From Lobosporangium transversale (Eukaryota; Mortierellomycota; Mortierellomycetes; Mortierellales; Mortierellaceae), in contig NW_019028984.1 in NCBI RefSeq assembly GCF_002105155.1, positions 310,001 through 374,000 of the forward strand: a DNA stretch of 64,000 bases, in the 5' to 3' direction. The stretch's first letter is position 1. Each line of letters begins with the position of its first letter. Positions 63,028 through 64,000 of this stretch are shown piece after piece. The translations under genes and the position numbers were made by a program. The notes beneath the pieces were generated by a model. It was not told the DNA's origin. It saw nothing but the letters and a program-made list of their open reading frames with translations, and did not search any database.

Positions 63028-64000
63028 ATGCCAAAGAACCTAGTGCAAAGAGATTCTGCTGAGAAAGCTTATAAAACCTCTAAACCATATACGCGGAGGC
63101 GACAAACCAAGCGAGCTCCCAAGCCACTTAGCTTGTGTATCATATGTATTGTTGATGGAGAAGCAACATCTTTTTCTGTAAATATCCCTTCTGATCGTTC
63201 AGTCGACGAACTCAAGCAAGCCATCTATTTGCCTGCCAGGTTTGGTGATATCCCACCAGATAAGCTAACTCTCTACAAGGTCTCCATCCCTGACGAAGAC
63301 AAGACTGTCGTTGAGTCAGAAATTGTGTCGAAAGAGGCTCTCGCACCCGCGTCAATGGAGCTTTGGGAGATATTTAATTCCAAACTTCCAGAGGAAACTA
63401 TCCATGTTTTTGTCAAGCCACCACAGCGAGGTATATCTTTGGCTCTTGATGGACTGATTGTTAATATTTTCAGCTGATGAAGCTTTGTTTTCTATCTTAA
63501 ACGGCCATGTGCATAATATCACCACTTGGTTTGTGCCTTGATTAACTCTGCGTTCTTTCTGATTACTCGCTTTGATACTTAGCTCAGAAAAGAAAACAAG
63601 ATGAAGTGGTTGGTGAGTGCTTTTGACCGGGATGCTGATTATTGTTTGTAATAGAGTAATGTACAATCGAACAAAAATATTGACTTTGATCATTCTATCT
63701 CTTTTAGCAGAGTCACCCTCTAAAAGAGCTCGTCCAAGTATGAGTATCACAGGTAGATCTGGTACTCTTATGGATGCGATTGCAGGGTTTGTAAGCAAAG
63801 GGATAGTGGATGGCAGAGGCTCATACCGATGTCTTACCGCTGCCATTTTTGGTTAGTCCGCTATCAATTACAAAAGGTTTATTAATTGGTAGGCTGCCTA
63901 TAATTGACTAATACCGATATCGGTATGAGTCTCTACCCGGCATCAATAAGCTCGAGAGGCCGGCGGATCTTGTAAACCTCGTAGCAAAAGGGTGCATTTC
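63028..64000 (+). CDS. Crinkler (CRN) effector-like protein, 5' part
   Basis: Proposed exons: 63028-63430, 63583-63612 (30 nt), 63708-63790 and 63930 to the window edge; all junctions are GT-AG and keep phase (GTATAT, GTGAGT and GTAAGC donors). Residues 36-134 form the ubiquitin-like N-terminal domain of Crinklers: LSLCIICIVDGEATSFSVNI, DELKQAIYLPARFGD, DKLTLYKVSIPDEDK and PEETIHVFVKPPQR. Next comes a basic Lys/Arg stretch (KRKQDEVV, SPSKRARPS) that looks like a nuclear localisation signal. The last visible part reads SLPGINKLERPADLVNLVAKG, probably leading into the C-terminal (NTPase-type) domain. If the fourth exon is wrong, exon 3 would end at TAG 63854-63856. Crinklers were first known as host-nucleus effectors of oomycetes and are widespread in fungi; function here is unknown. 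No signal peptide is seen. Confidence 0.75.
63863..63907. repeat. Hairpin-like element, copy 2
   Basis: Begins ATCAATTACAAAAGG and ends CTATAATTGAC, related to the element at 62752-62802; lies in the third proposed intron of the CRN-like gene. It is followed by the palindrome ACCGATATCGGT (63912-63923). Confidence 0.55.

Overview
This window looks like nuclear DNA of an early-diverging filamentous fungus. The best fit is Mortierellomycotina or a close Mucoromycota relative; this is inferred from gene content and style, not from a database search. Genes are split by several short GT-AG introns, most of which contain long poly(A) or poly(T) runs. Proteins carry long low-complexity S/T/N/Q/H-rich stretches. 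A Crinkler-type gene and Crinkler/RecQ-like relics are present. Coordinates of spliced genes come from following reading phase across GT...AG junctions by eye, and every multi-exon model given keeps phase.

Region 1 (1-1385): 3' part of an NRDE/TANGO2-family gene. Region 2 (about 1.5-11.1 kb): an accessory island bounded by two nearly identical inverted repeats of about 250 bp, each beginning CAGTCGAG next to a TA dinucleotide. Inside lie a zinc-finger/coiled-coil gene with a PENDN repeat tail (minus), a decayed Tc1/mariner element with its own terminal repeats, and a pogo/Tigger-like (DDE_1) transposase gene (plus) broken by a solo LTR with a perfect 5-bp target duplication and by an in-frame stop. 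I read this as one large (9.6 kb) pogo/Tigger-type transposon with a passenger gene and two nested insertions.

Region 3 (11.7-51.9 kb): a housekeeping block. In order: a membrane RGS protein (Rax1-like, +), a Bin3/MePCE RNA-capping methyltransferase (+), glycogen synthase (-), Rac1 GTPase (+), the autophagy protease Atg4 with a very long N-terminus (-), the nucleolar RRM protein Nop6 (-), ribosomal protein uS4/Rps9 (-) divergent from eL21/Rpl21 (+), a protein O-mannosyltransferase (+), and a bHLH transcription factor (-). The two ribosomal protein genes share one promoter region; the methyltransferase and glycogen synthase genes converge with about 150 bp between stops.

Region 4 (51.9-64.0 kb): a gene-poor stretch holding decayed pieces of a Crinkler-type P-loop domain and a RecQ-like helicase. 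It is followed by a TMEM184/OSTalpha-type membrane protein (+), a small proline-rich two-helix membrane protein (+), and at the right edge a Crinkler (CRN) effector-like gene (+) that runs off the window. The core genes have no shared pathway; they cover carbon storage, polarity signalling, autophagy, translation, RNA capping and secretory glycosylation.
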